A stretch of 64,000 nucleotides of DNA from JBPYFK01 sp051984675. Its GTDB lineage: Bacteria > Actinomycetota > Actinomycetes > Mycobacteriales > Pseudonocardiaceae. Under the pieces are notes generated by a model. It saw nothing but the letters and a program-made list of their open reading frames with translations, searched no databases and was not told where the DNA came from. This document shows positions 8,295-18,494 of the stretch, piece after piece (the stretch's first letter is position 1; each line of letters begins with the position of its first letter). Position numbers and translations under genes: made by a program. The stretch lies in assembly GCA_051984675.1 (NCBI GenBank), contig JBPYFK010000184.1, forward strand, positions 1-64,000, in the 5' to 3' direction.

Positions 8295-9548
8295 ATGGAG
8301 TCCGGCAGCCCCGCCATCACCGCGCTGATCAAGCAGGTTGCCGACCACATGCTGGACGAGGTCGACGACGTGCTCGGGGACATCGACGCGGCGATCTTCG
8401 AGGTGGCCCCCGTCCTGGCCGAAGACCCGACGCTGGCCGCGGAGAGCCGCGCCAGCAGCAGGGCCAACGTCATGCGGTGGGTGACCGCGATGCAGCGACG
8501 ACCCGGCGAGTTGCTCTCCCGGGATGCGCCGCCGGAAACGCTGGATCTGGCGCGCACGCTGGTACGCCGTGGCACCGACCTCGAAGCGCTCGTGCAGTCC
8601 TACCGCCGGGGCCAGAACGTGGCGTGGCGCAGGTGGATGGACATCGCCGCGACGATCGTCCCCGACCGCGCCGAACTGGTCGAGCTGTTGCAGGTGTCCT
8701 CGTCGTTGATGTTCGAGTATGTCGACGGTGCCCTCGCCGCCGTGATGACCCGCATCGAGCGGGAGCGCGAGGACCTGCTCTCCGGTGCGCTGGCCCGGCG
8801 CGCCGAAACCATCCGGCTGCTCCTGGATGGCGCGCCCCTCAAGACCGAGCGAGCCAGCCAGCGCCTCGGCTACGATCTCACCGCCCGGCACACCGCCGCC
8901 GTGCTCTGGGCCGAGCCACCCGGCGAGGCCCACGGTGTGCTGGAACAGGCCGCGGGCATCCTCGCCGCCGCCGCGAACGCGCGCCAGCCCCTGACCCTGC
9001 CCGCCGGTACGTCCACGCTCTGGGCCTGGATCTCCACCCGGCACGACCCGGACGAGCAAGCCCTCCGGTTGGCGATGCGGCATGCCGATCCCAACGTGCG
9101 CGCCGTGCTCGGCCCATCTCGCGACGGGGTCGTCGGGTTTCGACGCAGCCACGCTGCCGCGCTCGTCGCCCAGCGGCTGCTCGCCGGGAACCCCGCTGGC
9201 GAGCGGCTGACCACTTACACCGAGATGGAGGTGGTCGCACTCGCCAGCCGGGACGAGGACCAGCTCAACGAGTTCCTCGCCTCCGTCGTGGGCCCGCTGT
9301 GTGGCAGCGACCCGACCCTGAGCACACTGCGCACCACGCTGCGCGTCTACCTCGACGAGGGCGGGAACGCACCCAGAGCGGCCGAACGCCTGCATACTCA
9401 CCGCAACACCGTGTTGCACCGGGTCGCCCGTGCCGAGGCGCTCCTCGGTTACCACGCCAGCGAGCGCCGCTTGGCGCTGTCGCTGGCCCTCGAACTCCTG
9501 CACCGCCTCGGCAACCGCGCGCTCGCCCGCACGGTCACTGACCGCTGA
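8295..9548 (+). CDS. PucR/CdaR-family transcriptional regulator
   Basis: A 417-residue regulator with the C-terminal helix-turn-helix of the PucR family: LRTTLRVYLDEGGNAPRAAE followed by RLHTHRNTVLHRVARAEALLG, at about residues 355-400. The N-terminal 150 residues form a helical domain common in actinobacterial members, and the middle has a degenerate GGDEF-like region. It is divergent from the GMC/aldehyde dehydrogenase pair and most likely activates it in response to the substrate. Relatives control purine, sugar acid, proline and alcohol catabolism. It ends only 3 bases from the convergent acyltransferase gene, and no separate terminator is visible there. The regulatory target is inferred from position. 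Confidence 0.88.
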   Translation: MESGSPAITALIKQVADHMLDEVDDVLGDIDAAIFEVAPVLAEDPTLAAESRASSRANVMRWVTAMQRRPGELLSRDAPPETLDLARTLVRRGTDLEALVQSYRRGQNVAWRRWMDIAATIVPDRAELVELLQVSSSLMFEYVDGALAAVMTRIEREREDLLSGALARRAETIRLLLDGAPLKTERASQRLGYDLTARHTAAVLWAEPPGEAHGVLEQAAGILAAAANARQPLTLPAGTSTLWAWISTRHDPDEQALRLAMRHADPNVRAVLGPSRDGVVGFRRSHAAALVAQRLLAGNPAGERLTTYTEMEVVALASRDEDQLNEFLASVVGPLCGSDPTLSTLRTTLRVYLDEGGNAPRAAERLHTHRNTVLHRVARAEALLGYHASERRLALSLALELLHRLGNRALARTVTDR

Positions 9549-9551
9549 CGC

Positions 9552-10952
9552 TCACGCCAGGACGGCTTCCAGCTCCTGCAGCGCTTCGCCGCAGGCCACC
9601 GACAATCGCTGCACATGCGGCAGCGCGTCGCGGCACGCGGTGAACGACAGGTTGATCCGGTCCGCATAGGACAGTGCGGTGATGGTCAACGCCTGACCCG
9701 CGATCACGTTCGAGACGGGATGCGCCTCTTCCAGCAGGGCTCCGCTGAGGTACAGCGGCTGCTCCGGCCCCGGGACGTTGGAGATGACCAGGTTGAACGG
9801 CTGCATCCAGCGCCCGAGTCCCAGCAGGTGGGCGAGCGCGAACGGCGCCATCAGGCCCATCGTGTAATAGTCCACGGCCGCCCTCGGCATCGATGCCAGC
9901 AGCTGCTTGGCGCTCGCGCAGGACGCCTTGATCGCGTCGATGCGCGCATGCACGTCGGCAACGTCGGAAGCCAGGGACGCGACGGCGAAGCTGATGGCGT
10001 TGCCCGCGCTTTCGGCGTCTGACGGGCGCACCGACACCGGAAGTCCAGCCATCAGCGAGCGGTCCGGTAGGGCATCGATCTCACCGAGATAGCGCCGCAA
10101 CCCACCCGAGCACACGGCGAGGACCACGTCGTTGACCGTGCCGTCGACCCTCCGGGCGAGTTTGCGGAAGCGCGTCAGATCGTAGGACTGGGTGGCCACC
10201 CGGCGGTGGCTGGTGATCGGCTGGTTCAGCACCGAAACGGGCGCTTGGTAGGCCCGATGGACCTCGGCGCCCGCTCCGCCCGCGAACAAGGAACCGAAGC
10301 CAGGCAGGCTCCGCAGCAGCGCGCCGGCTGTCCTGGCCCCCACGGCCGCCTGACCAGCGAGGTCGTTGACCCAGCCGACCACTCCGGCTGCTCCAGCGGC
10401 GTGCGGAAGCGGCGAGGGGTTCGCCTGATCGCCGATCGCCGCCCACGGGGGTGGCACCTGCCGACTGTCGGGATCGGTGGAGACCGTCGACTTGAGCAGT
10501 CGCATGGCGCCGACCCCGTCGATCAGCGAATGGTGCACTTTGAGGTAGAGCGCGAAGCGGTCCCGCTCCAACCCCTCGATCACGTACACCTCCCAGGGCG
10601 GGCGACTGAGATCCAGGGGGATGCTGTGCAACCGCGAGACGAGAATGCCCAGTTCCCGCTGGCCGCCCGGGAACGGCAGTGCCACGTGCCGGAGGTGGTA
10701 CTCGGTGTCGATTTCCGCGACCTCGTCCACGTGCGGCCATAACAGCCCCAGACCGCTGCGCACGATTCGCCGGTTGAACGGGGCCGCGGGCACGGGGTAC
10801 CCGCGCATCTCCCGCACGAAGTCGGCCACGAAGTCCGCCGACGCTTCGGGAGGTCGCCGGAATATCGCCAGGCCACCCACCTGCATCTTGGTCGTCTCCG
10901 ACTCAACCAGGACCCACGCCGCGTCCAGCGGCCCCAGCGGCCTGCCCCCCAT
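9552..10952 (-). CDS. Wax ester synthase/diacylglycerol acyltransferase (WS/DGAT)
   Basis: A 466-residue acyltransferase that esterifies diacylglycerol or fatty alcohols with acyl-CoA to make triacylglycerol or wax esters, usually at the inner membrane and lipid bodies. The catalytic motif HHSLIDG (HHxxxDG) is at residues 140-146. Other family marks are the N-terminal PLGPLDAAWVLVESE, PLDLSRPPWEVYVIEGL, and the C-terminal NLVISNVPGPEQPLYL region. The length is typical. It stands alone between PucR and a DUF574 methyltransferase. Storage lipid synthesis fits a strain rich in beta-oxidation genes. Substrate preference cannot be read from the sequence. Confidence 0.93.
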   Translation of the reverse strand: MGGRPLGPLDAAWVLVESETTKMQVGGLAIFRRPPEASADFVADFVREMRGYPVPAAPFNRRIVRSGLGLLWPHVDEVAEIDTEYHLRHVALPFPGGQRELGILVSRLHSIPLDLSRPPWEVYVIEGLERDRFALYLKVHHSLIDGVGAMRLLKSTVSTDPDSRQVPPPWAAIGDQANPSPLPHAAGAAGVVGWVNDLAGQAAVGARTAGALLRSLPGFGSLFAGGAGAEVHRAYQAPVSVLNQPITSHRRVATQSYDLTRFRKLARRVDGTVNDVVLAVCSGGLRRYLGEIDALPDRSLMAGLPVSVRPSDAESAGNAISFAVASLASDVADVHARIDAIKASCASAKQLLASMPRAAVDYYTMGLMAPFALAHLLGLGRWMQPFNLVISNVPGPEQPLYLSGALLEEAHPVSNVIAGQALTITALSYADRINLSFTACRDALPHVQRLSVACGEALQELEAVLA

Positions 10953-11061
10953 CCGTCCCTCCCGAGGTCAGCGTTCCCGTAAGGTTCGCTTGACGGTACT
11001 GACGTGCCCAGGACTTAGGACAGCCTGATCCACTGTCGACCGAAGGCCGCCGATCAAGGCG

Positions 11062-11877
11062 TCAGGTCCTGCGGCCGACGCCGCCGTAACCCGCGTTCGG
11101 CACCGAACCGTCTTCGGCGTCTGCGGGGTGTTCGGGGCGCCATTGCGGAAGCCAGACCACACCCGGGTCGATCAGGTCGAACCCGGTGAACAGCGCTTCG
11201 ACCTCGGGCCGGGTGCGCAGGGTCACCGACGCCACGGAACTCTCGTACCGGTCCCGGGCTGCGTGCAGGTGCTCGGACGGCATCCGGTCGGTGTCCCGGC
11301 TGCCGTGCGCGATGGCCAGGTAGCTGCCCGGGGCCAGCGCGTCCCGGTAACGCGCGAGCACGCCGACCGGGTCGTCAGAGTCCGCTACGAAGTGCAGTAC
11401 CGCGATCATCAACAGCGCCACCGGCTGTCCGAGGTCGAGGGTGTCGCGCAGTTCGGGCATGGCCAAGAGCTGGTCCGGCTCCCGCAGATCCGCCCGCACC
11501 ACGGAGCATCGGGTATCGCCGGCGAGAAGCCGGCTGGTGTGCGCGACCGCCACCGGATCAATGTCCACATACACCACCCGGCACCCCGGATCGGCTTCCC
11601 GCGCGACCTCGTGCACGTTGCCGACGGTCGGGATCCCCGAGCCGATGTCGAGGAACTGGGTCACGCCCGCCGCCACGCAGGTCCGCACCACCCGGCGCAG
11701 GAACATCCGGTTGATGTGGGCCATCTGCGGCCCCTCGGGCATGAGCGCGAGCATCTCCTCCGCCACTTGGCGGTCCACCGCGAAGTTGTGCGCGCCGCCC
11801 AGGAACCAGTCCCAGATCCGGGCGATGCTCGGCTTGTTGATGTCGACGTCCAACGGCGCCCAGCTCGGTCGCTGCAT
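11062..11877 (-). CDS. SAM-dependent methyltransferase, DUF574/Methyltransf_19 family
   Basis: A 271-residue protein of an actinobacteria-specific methyltransferase family. I choose the ATG at 11877 because GGAGGCGGG lies directly upstream; a longer frame to 12012 would run into the neighbouring SDR gene. It begins MQRPSWAPLDVDINKPSIAR, then RIWDWFLGGAHNFAVDR, which is the family signature. The SAM site is FLDIGSGIPTVGNVHEVA with the acidic end of the next strand at VVYVDIDPVAV. Members are abundant in streptomycetes and relatives, and their substrates are unknown. The gene follows the SDR at 11955 by 77 bases on the same strand, so it could be cotranscribed. Confidence 0.88.
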   Translation of the reverse strand: MQRPSWAPLDVDINKPSIARIWDWFLGGAHNFAVDRQVAEEMLALMPEGPQMAHINRMFLRRVVRTCVAAGVTQFLDIGSGIPTVGNVHEVAREADPGCRVVYVDIDPVAVAHTSRLLAGDTRCSVVRADLREPDQLLAMPELRDTLDLGQPVALLMIAVLHFVADSDDPVGVLARYRDALAPGSYLAIAHGSRDTDRMPSEHLHAARDRYESSVASVTLRTRPEVEALFTGFDLIDPGVVWLPQWRPEHPADAEDGSVPNAGYGGVGRRT

Positions 11878-11954
11878 CCCGCCTCCCACCGGTTGTCGGC
11901 CGCCCCAGCCTAGGCCGCACCAGTGGTTTCCCGGGAGGCACGCGGGAGATGCGA

Positions 11955-12848
11955 TTACGCTTTCGTGCCCAGCCGGAAGCTCACGCCGGTCAACTCCTCG
12001 GACAAGGTCCACAGCCGCTTGGCCGCCTCCGGGTCACTCGCCGCCGCGGTCCGACCGACCAGTGTCGGCTTGCCACGCATCTCGAAGATCCCGTTCGGGC
12101 CGACGTAGCTCGCGCCGGGAAGATCCTGGGTCGAGGCATACAGCGTGGGCAGCGCACCGGACTTCGCGTCCTGCGCGAGCAGCCGGTTGCCGACCGCCAT
12201 GAGCCCGCGCAGCACCGGGTTGGGAGCGTGGCTTTGCAGGTTCGTCGCCGCCCAGCCGGGATGCGCGGCCAGGGCCCGCACCGGGGAGCCGATCTCGTTG
12301 AGGCGTCGCTGCAACTCCAGCACGAACAGCAGGTTGGCCAGCTTGGACTGACCGTACGCACGCTGGGCGTCGTATGAGCCGGTGAAGTTCGGGTTGTCGA
12401 AGTTGATCCCGCGCACCAGCCGGTGCGCTGCGGAGGAAACGGTCACGACCCGGTCCGTGACGTGCGGGAGCAGCAGGTTGGTCAGCGCGAAGTGCCCTAA
12501 GTGGTTGGTACCGAACTGCGTCTCGAAACCGTCCTTGGTGCGCCCTTCCGGCGGGATCATCACACCGGCGTTGTTGATCAGCAGGTGCAGGTCACCTTCC
12601 CAGGCTTCGGCGAACTCCCGCACCGAGGCGAGGTCACCCAGATCCAGGCGGCGCACCTCGTTACTACCGGAGAGCGAGGTCGCGGCTTCCCTGCCCTTGC
12701 CCAGGTCACGGACGGCGAGCACGACGTGCACGCCGGCCTTGCTCAAGACCTGGGCGGTGTGCAGCCCCAGGCCACTGTTGGCGCCGGTGATCACGGCGGT
12801 ACGGCCGGTCAGATCGGGGATCTGATCAAGGGTCCACGTTGTCGACAT
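11955..12848 (-). CDS. Short-chain dehydrogenase/reductase (retinol dehydrogenase-like)
   Basis: An NAD(P)-dependent SDR of 297 residues with start ATG at 12848. The nucleotide motif TGANSGLG follows strand 1, NNAGVM follows strand 4, and the catalytic tetrad residues are in TVSSAAHR and the YGQSKLAN segment (Tyr-x3-Lys). The FGTNHLGHFALTNLLLP stretch and the long C-terminus place it with the retinol dehydrogenase/protochlorophyllide reductase-like atypical SDRs. It is divergent from a TetR gene, and its start codon lies 18 bases from a compound operator. A role in detoxifying or reducing a lipophilic carbonyl is plausible but unproven. Confidence 0.9.
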   Translation of the reverse strand: MSTTWTLDQIPDLTGRTAVITGANSGLGLHTAQVLSKAGVHVVLAVRDLGKGREAATSLSGSNEVRRLDLGDLASVREFAEAWEGDLHLLINNAGVMIPPEGRTKDGFETQFGTNHLGHFALTNLLLPHVTDRVVTVSSAAHRLVRGINFDNPNFTGSYDAQRAYGQSKLANLLFVLELQRRLNEIGSPVRALAAHPGWAATNLQSHAPNPVLRGLMAVGNRLLAQDAKSGALPTLYASTQDLPGASYVGPNGIFEMRGKPTLVGRTAAASDPEAAKRLWTLSEELTGVSFRLGTKA

Positions 12849-12865
12849 GAGGGCAATGTAGTCAC

Positions 12866-12896
12866 TGACAACAAAGTTGTCAACGACAACAATGTC
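12866..12896. promoter_or_regulatory. Compound TetR operator made of alternating GACAAC/GTTGTC half-sites
   Basis: TGACAAC-AAA-GTTGTCA (12866-12882) overlaps GTTGTC-AAC-GACAAC (12876-12890), and a fourth partial half-site GTC follows after AAT. Every half-site is spaced by 3 bases, giving a run of overlapping operators on both faces. It sits between the SDR and TetR starts. Confidence 0.75.
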
Positions 12897-12929
12897 GCCA
12901 GCGTCAACATCCACGGTAAGCTGCTGGTC

Positions 12930-13520
12930 ATGGCTGGAGGTCGGTATCACCACGGAGACCTTCGCGCCGCGTTGCTGGACTCTGCCGCCACCGCGCTGCG
13001 CACGCGCGGGGTCGATGCCCTGTCCCTGCGGGAACTGGCCCGGGACATCGGCGTCAGCCACGCCGCGCCGCGACGGCATTTTAGGGACAAGCAGGCGCTG
13101 CTCAACGCACTCGCCCTGCGCGGGTTCGAACGCCTGTCCGCCGAACTCGCCGCGGCAGCGGCGACCGGTGGCCCGTTCCGCCGCAGGCTGACGGCGATGG
13201 CCCACGCCTACGTCCGCTTCGCTGTGGACGACGCGGAACTGCTGGAGCTGATGTTCGTCCGCAAGCACGCCCCGGACGCCTCCGACGAACTCGTCGCCGT
13301 CGGGCACCAGCTGGGCTCCGCGATGCTGGAGGTCATCGCGGAGGGCCAGCGCAGCGGCGACGTACACGCCGGCGATCCCGAGGTGATCGGGCTCGCGGTC
13401 TTCACCGGGCTGCACGGTTTCGCGAGCCTGGCGGCCAGCGGCATGCTCCCGGGGGTCAACACGGATGCCGCCCTGGGCCGCCTACTGGACGAGTTCCTGC
13501 ACGGCGTCGCTCCACGATGA
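12930..13520 (+). CDS. TetR/AcrR-family regulator
   Basis: A 196-residue TetR repressor. The ATG at 12930 gives MAGGRYHHGDLRAALLDSA, the usual opening of the YHHGDLR subgroup; the ribosome site is weak (GGTAAG). The HTH core is LSLRELARDIGVSHAAPRRHF near residues 30-52. The ligand domain carries the WHG-type segment found in this subgroup (VFTGLHGFASLAASG). It is divergent from the SDR gene and most likely represses both through the compound GACAAC/GTTGTC operator next to its start. The inducer is unknown. Confidence 0.9.
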   Translation: MAGGRYHHGDLRAALLDSAATALRTRGVDALSLRELARDIGVSHAAPRRHFRDKQALLNALALRGFERLSAELAAAAATGGPFRRRLTAMAHAYVRFAVDDAELLELMFVRKHAPDASDELVAVGHQLGSAMLEVIAEGQRSGDVHAGDPEVIGLAVFTGLHGFASLAASGMLPGVNTDAALGRLLDEFLHGVAPR

Positions 13521-13561
13521 GCGGCGGTACTAACCACAATGGACAGTTACGTCTCATCGTC

Positions 13562-13592
13562 CCTACTGGATAGAGGTATCGTGGCCAGTAGG
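13562..13592. promoter_or_regulatory. Inverted repeat CCTACTGG-N15-CCAGTAGG
   Basis: Perfect 8-bp arms are separated by 15 bases in the gap after the TetR gene, 84 bases upstream of the anchored His-rich protein. It may be an operator or part of a weak terminator. Its partner is unknown. Confidence 0.35.
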
Positions 13593-13675
13593 TTGTCCCG
13601 GTCCACCGTCGCCCTCGGAGCACGCCACTGGCTACACTCCGGGACGTCAGTCGACTGACCGGCGGGGAGAGGGCA

Positions 13676-14401
13676 ATGGGCAAGGACGCACGATCGAACG
13701 GCTCCCGCCGTGACCCGCGCAAGGCGAAGGGCGGGCAGAAGGCGGTTGCCGCCGCGCGTGCTGGCACCACTGGATGGGGCTGGTGGATCGCCGGTGCGGT
13801 CACCATCCTCGTGCTTGCTGGCGTGGTGACCGGCGGCGTGCTCATGCGCTCGCAGGCCCCGAGCTCTGCGCCGGCGCCCACCACCGTTCCCGCCGCGCCG
13901 ATCACCACGGCCGCCGGACGCCAGACGCCCCCACCATGGCCCGCGCCGGGCGATGCGTCGGCAGCGGTGCGCGCCGCGGGCCTGCCCATGCTGGGGCAGG
14001 AGGGGGCCGTCGAGCACATTCACGCCCACCTCGACGTCCTGGTCAACGGTCAACCGGTTTCCGTGCCCGCCGGCATCGGCATCGACGAGCAGGGCGGCAC
14101 GATCAGCCCGGTGCACACGCACGACCAGACCGGCGTGATCCACATCGAGTCCCCCACCCAAGCGCCGTTCAGCCTCGCGCAGTTCTTCACCGAGTGGCAG
14201 GTGGCACTGGATCAGAACCGCATCGGCGGGCTGACCGCGACGGGCGGCAACGGGCTACGGACCTACGTCGACGGCAAGGAGGTCACCGGTAACCCGGCGT
14301 CGATCATCCTCCAACCGCATCAGGAGATCGCGCTGGTCTACGGTCCCACCACCGCACCGGTAGCCGTTCCCGGCAGCTACCAGTTCCAGCCCGGCGAGTA
14401 A
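13676..14401 (+). CDS. Membrane-anchored protein with extracytoplasmic His-rich domain
   Basis: A 241-residue protein with a basic cytoplasmic tail (residues 1-35), one transmembrane helix (about 38-58, WWIAGAVTILVLAGVVTGGV), a Pro/Ala/Thr-rich linker and an extracytoplasmic domain from about residue 95. That domain contains HIHAHLDVLVNG and VHTHDQTGVIHIES, two closely spaced His clusters that look able to bind a metal, and ends with IILQPHQEIALVYG. The start has GGAGAGGG upstream. I recall similar uncharacterised proteins widely in actinobacteria. Copper or zinc binding is an inference from the His pattern only. No neighbour points to a pathway. Confidence 0.85.
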   Translation: MGKDARSNGSRRDPRKAKGGQKAVAAARAGTTGWGWWIAGAVTILVLAGVVTGGVLMRSQAPSSAPAPTTVPAAPITTAAGRQTPPPWPAPGDASAAVRAAGLPMLGQEGAVEHIHAHLDVLVNGQPVSVPAGIGIDEQGGTISPVHTHDQTGVIHIESPTQAPFSLAQFFTEWQVALDQNRIGGLTATGGNGLRTYVDGKEVTGNPASIILQPHQEIALVYGPTTAPVAVPGSYQFQPGE

Positions 14402-14409
14402 GCGCGCGG

Positions 14410-16866
14410 CTACTCGGCCACCTCGAGCACAACGCCGTGATCACCGTCCACGCGGACGCGGGCACCGTCGGTGAGCTGGGCGGTGCCGTTACCGGTACCC
14501 ATCACGGCGGGAATGCCGTACTCGCGGGCGACGACCGCCGCGTGCGAGGCCATGCCACCGCTGTCGACGACGACACCGACCGCCTGCCGGAACAGTGGCG
14601 TCCACGCCGGGTTCGTGTAGGGGGCGACGAGTACCTCGCCCGCTCGAAACGAGCCGAACCCGTCCACGCCACGGATGACGCGGACGGGTCCCTCCGCCAC
14701 CCCCGAACTGCCCGGTGAGCCACTCAGCAGCACCTCACCACCGGAGGACCCTGGGATACGGAGATCCACCAAAGGTGTATCGGCAAGCTCCGCGCGTTTC
14801 GCCTTGCGTCGTGCGACGAGCGCACGAAGTTCGGGGCCAGGCCCAGGGCTCGCCGGATCGCGCAGCTCGTCAAGCCGCAGGTGGAACACATCGTCCGGGC
14901 TGTCCAGCACCTTGGCCTTGGCCAGTCGCGCACCCATCTCCAGCGCCGCGCGGCGCATCGGTGACAGCGGCAGCGCCACCATAAACCTGGTGTCCTCGCG
15001 CAACTGCTGAACCCAACGTGCCCGCGGCAGCAGGCGCAGCACAACTGTCCGAAGTGGATCGCACCGCAGCAGCGGGTGGGTGAGCAGCTCTCGCTGTGCC
15101 ACTTGGCTCGGCGCTGGTCCCGGTGGGGACGGGGAGGTCGCGGCGAAGCCCTTCAGCAGGCCGAGCACGACCTCGGGCGCGTCCCGCCAAGTGCGTTGCG
15201 TCATCAGCAGCGGAGTCACGGCGTCGCGGTGCCCGTACTGTCGCTGGAATCGCTCGAACCGGCTGAGAAATGCCTGCCCGGCGGACGTCCGCGCAAGCTC
15301 GGACGGCAGGTCGGACGCCGCGACGGTCGCGAATGTCCGCGCCAGCTGCTCGTCCTCGCGGATGTACGCCGCGAGATCCGTCAGCGCCTGGTTGGTGGCG
15401 GTCGTCTGCGTGTCGATGCCGGAAAGCAGCGCCCAGATCAGGTGGACGCGTCCCAGCACCTTCAAGCTCAGCGCGAGCGCCGCGAACGCCAGCGCCGAGC
15501 GCGGCAGGTAGCGGCGTCGCAGCTCCATAGCCAGGGGGAGCATCGCGGGGCCGTCGTGAAGCACCTCCAGCAACTCATGCCAGCTCAGCGTGGAAACGTC
15601 CCGCTCCCCCAAGGCGCGAGCCCGTTCCTCGACCATCTCGACCAACGGATCGTCCTGCCACTTCGCGCTGTCGAAGCGCCATGCCAACCGCATCAACCGC
15701 CACGGAGTCGCCCAGGTCCGCGCGGTGGGCCGTGGACGTGGCAACTCCACCCGGACCACCACGCCGTCTTCCTCGATGAACACGCGGTCCGCGGTGGGCA
15801 GTTTCAAGCCAGCGAGCGCGAGCAAGCCCCCGATGGCCGACGTGAGCTGGTTCGTCCACACCGTCATGTCCAGCGGATACGGGCGAACGGGCACCATCTC
15901 CGGCAGCATCCGCACGGCGACCCGCTCAAACGCGGTGGGCGGGCGAGCCGCTTCCGCCGTCACCGGCCGAGTCTGGAGGACATGCGGCTGCCCGTCGGCC
16001 AGAGCCCACTCGATGTCCTGTGGCCGCCCGAAGTAACGCTCGACGGCAACCGCGGTCCGCGCAAGATGCCGCAGCTCGCGACGGGACAGCTCGCGGCCGT
16101 GAACGCCGGTGACCTGTTCGGTGCCCCCGCCCTGGACCGGCCGGATCACGACCTCCTGGCGGCCGGCGTGACGGCTGACCACGCGCCGCCAGCGCTTGTC
16201 GACCACCACGTGCTCCGGTGTGACCAGCCCGGACACTACCGATTCGCCGAGTCCCGGGCTGGCGTCCAGGACCAGTTCCCGAGGGTTTCCCGTCACCGGG
16301 TTGCTGGTGAACAGCACCCCGGCAATCTCCGCCGGCACCATGCGTTGCACGACAACGGCGATCCGCACGTCCCGATGCCCCACGCCGTGGCGCTGCCGGT
16401 AGGCGATGGCCCGGTCGGTCCACAGCGAGGTCCAACACCCACGCACTGCCTCCAGCACCGCCTGTTCGCCGGTCACGTTCAGGAACGTGTCGTGCTGTCC
16501 GGCGAACGCGGCATCGGCCAGGTCCTCGGCAGTGGCGCTCGACCGCACGGCGACCGCTCCCCCACCGAGGGCACGGTAGGCCGCGAGAACGGCGGACGAG
16601 ACGTCATCCGGCATGCCCGCCTCCCACACCGCCCGCCGGATCGCGGAACCCTCCGCGAGATCGCCATCCACTTCGGACACTGATGCGCCACCGCGTTCCA
16701 ACACCGCTTCGTACGCGGCGGTGGTTACCACGAATCCGCGTGGCACCCGGAATCCGGCACGCACCAGCTCCCCGAGGTTCGCGCCCTTGCCTCCCGCCTG
16801 GGTCAGGTCGTCGCGACCGATCTCGTCCAGGCGGAGCACGAACGGCACACACCGATCGGTCGTCAT
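14410..16866 (-). CDS. PEP/pyruvate-binding phosphotransferase, rifampicin phosphotransferase-like
   Basis: An 818-residue enzyme with the three-part architecture of PEP synthase and rifampicin phosphotransferase. There is an N-terminal ATP-grasp domain ([61 protein letters not shown]), a long middle domain, and a C-terminal swivelling His domain with the phospho-accepting His 775 in [23 protein letters not shown]. The middle region replaces the PEP-binding barrel of true PEP synthase, which favours the Rph-like group that transfers the beta-phosphate of ATP to a small molecule. It is translationally coupled (ATGA) upstream of an MFS exporter. Antibiotic modification plus export is the natural reading, but other substrates are possible. 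Confidence 0.85.
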   Translation of the reverse strand: MTTDRCVPFVLRLDEIGRDDLTQAGGKGANLGELVRAGFRVPRGFVVTTAAYEAVLERGGASVSEVDGDLAEGSAIRRAVWEAGMPDDVSSAVLAAYRALGGGAVAVRSSATAEDLADAAFAGQHDTFLNVTGEQAVLEAVRGCWTSLWTDRAIAYRQRHGVGHRDVRIAVVVQRMVPAEIAGVLFTSNPVTGNPRELVLDASPGLGESVVSGLVTPEHVVVDKRWRRVVSRHAGRQEVVIRPVQGGGTEQVTGVHGRELSRRELRHLARTAVAVERYFGRPQDIEWALADGQPHVLQTRPVTAEAARPPTAFERVAVRMLPEMVPVRPYPLDMTVWTNQLTSAIGGLLALAGLKLPTADRVFIEEDGVVVRVELPRPRPTARTWATPWRLMRLAWRFDSAKWQDDPLVEMVEERARALGERDVSTLSWHELLEVLHDGPAMLPLAMELRRRYLPRSALAFAALALSLKVLGRVHLIWALLSGIDTQTTATNQALTDLAAYIREDEQLARTFATVAASDLPSELARTSAGQAFLSRFERFQRQYGHRDAVTPLLMTQRTWRDAPEVVLGLLKGFAATSPSPPGPAPSQVAQRELLTHPLLRCDPLRTVVLRLLPRARWVQQLREDTRFMVALPLSPMRRAALEMGARLAKAKVLDSPDDVFHLRLDELRDPASPGPGPELRALVARRKAKRAELADTPLVDLRIPGSSGGEVLLSGSPGSSGVAEGPVRVIRGVDGFGSFRAGEVLVAPYTNPAWTPLFRQAVGVVVDSGGMASHAAVVAREYGIPAVMGTGNGTAQLTDGARVRVDGDHGVVLEVAE

Positions 16867-18452
16867 GCCCCTGATCCCCCTTTCCGGCCAGCGTCACCCT
16901 CGCTGATGGTCACGTGCGGAGTGGTCCGCAGCGGCAGTTCCCGCAGGAACAGCGCCAGCACGAACGCGAGCAGGAGCAACGGAACCGCGAACGCGAACAG
17001 CGGCGGCAGGGCGTGCGCGAACGCTCCCACCACCGTCGTGCGCAACGGCTCGGGAAAGCGCGTGATCACCTGCGGAGTCAACGTCTGGTGGCCACCACCC
17101 GAGCTGGCACCCAGGAAGGGGAGCTCGGCGGTGAGCCGGTGGGCGAACAGCGCCCCGAAGACGGCGACGCCGGCGGAGCTGCCGATCGTGCGGAAGAACG
17201 TCACCGACGACGTCCCGGCGCCCAGGTGTCGCTGCGGCACGCTGTTCTGCACCGCCAGGACCATCACCTGCATGACCATCCCGATACCCAGTCCCACCAC
17301 GACCATGAACGCGCCCGCGGTCGCCCTCGTGGTGTGGATGTCCATCGTGGACAGAAGGAGGAACCCGGCGGCGGCGACCGCGGTTCCGGCGATCGGGAAG
17401 ACCTTGTAGCGCCCGGTGCGGGTGATGATCTGCCCGCTGGAAATCACCGCCGTCAGCAGGCCCAGCACCAGCGGAACCAGCAGCAGCCCGGAGCCGGTCG
17501 CGCTCGCGCCGGTGACGATCTGCAGGAACAACGGGAGGAAGCTGATCGCCGCGAACATCGCGGCGCCGACGATGAAGCTGATCACGCTGGCCAGCGAGAA
17601 CACCGGATCACCGAACAGGCGCAGCGGGATGATCGGATCCACCGCACGGCGCTCCGCGAACACCCACCCGACGACGAGGACGACCACCCCGGCCGACAGC
17701 CCGATCGACACCGGTGAGGTCCACGGGTAGCTCGTGCCACCCCAACTCGTGAGCAACACCAGGCAGACCGTGGCCGCCGCGATCAGCACCGCGCCGAGAT
17801 AGTCGATCGCCGGCCGACCACGGGGGCGCGGCACCCGCAGCGCGAGCCCGATGACCAGCAGCGCGACCGCGCCGATCGGAAGGTTGATGTAGAAGATCCA
17901 GCGCCAGGAGACCTGGTCCACCAGGAATCCGCCCAGCAGGGGACCGACGATCGAAGCCAGCCCGAACGTCGATCCGATGAGACCGACGTACCGGCCGCGC
18001 TCGCGGGGGCTGACGATGTCGCCGATGATCGCCTGGGCACCGACCATCAACCCGCCGCCACCAAGCCCCTGCACGGCACGAAAGATGATCAGCTCCAGCA
18101 TCGAGTGCGCCCACCCGCACAGCGCCGACCCCAGCAGGAAGAGCACCACCGCGAACTGAAACACCGGCTTGCGGCCGAGCAGGTCACCGACCTTGCCGTA
18201 CAGCGGCATCCCCACAGTGAGCGCGAGCAGGTAGGCGGTCACCACCCACGCGAGATGCTGCAACCCGCCCAGATCGCCGGTGATCGTGGGCAGCGCGGTG
18301 GCGACGATCGTCTGATCGATGGCGGCCAGCAACATCGCGAGCATCAGCCCGCTGAAGACCACCAGGACCTCGCGACGGCCCGGTGCGGCACCCGCCCCGG
18401 CCTCTCCGGCCCCCTCTTCGGGGACCCCCTCTGCGGAGGCCGAGCCTGCCAT
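16863..18452 (-). CDS. MFS drug exporter, DHA2 (EmrB/QacA) 14-TM family
   Basis: A 529-residue transporter with the 14-helix pattern of the DHA2 family. An acidic 30-residue N-terminus precedes the first helix. Motif [17 protein letters not shown] is the DHA2 motif D1 region, motif A reads [14 protein letters not shown], and helix 5 carries the [25 protein letters not shown] motif C. The C-terminal 30 residues are cytoplasmic and basic. The start ATG at 18452 has GGAGG 7 bases upstream. Its stop overlaps the start of the Rph-like gene, and a TetR operator palindrome lies 43 bases upstream of its start. It should export a hydrophobic or cationic compound using the proton gradient. The substrate is unknown. 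Confidence 0.92.
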   Translation of the reverse strand: MAGSASAEGVPEEGAGEAGAGAAPGRREVLVVFSGLMLAMLLAAIDQTIVATALPTITGDLGGLQHLAWVVTAYLLALTVGMPLYGKVGDLLGRKPVFQFAVVLFLLGSALCGWAHSMLELIIFRAVQGLGGGGLMVGAQAIIGDIVSPRERGRYVGLIGSTFGLASIVGPLLGGFLVDQVSWRWIFYINLPIGAVALLVIGLALRVPRPRGRPAIDYLGAVLIAAATVCLVLLTSWGGTSYPWTSPVSIGLSAGVVVLVVGWVFAERRAVDPIIPLRLFGDPVFSLASVISFIVGAAMFAAISFLPLFLQIVTGASATGSGLLLVPLVLGLLTAVISSGQIITRTGRYKVFPIAGTAVAAAGFLLLSTMDIHTTRATAGAFMVVVGLGIGMVMQVMVLAVQNSVPQRHLGAGTSSVTFFRTIGSSAGVAVFGALFAHRLTAELPFLGASSGGGHQTLTPQVITRFPEPLRTTVVGAFAHALPPLFAFAVPLLLLAFVLALFLRELPLRTTPHVTISEGDAGRKGGSGA

Positions 18453-18494
18453 CGCGGCGCCTCCTCGAACGAGTGAAGCAGCAGCCCGGACATT

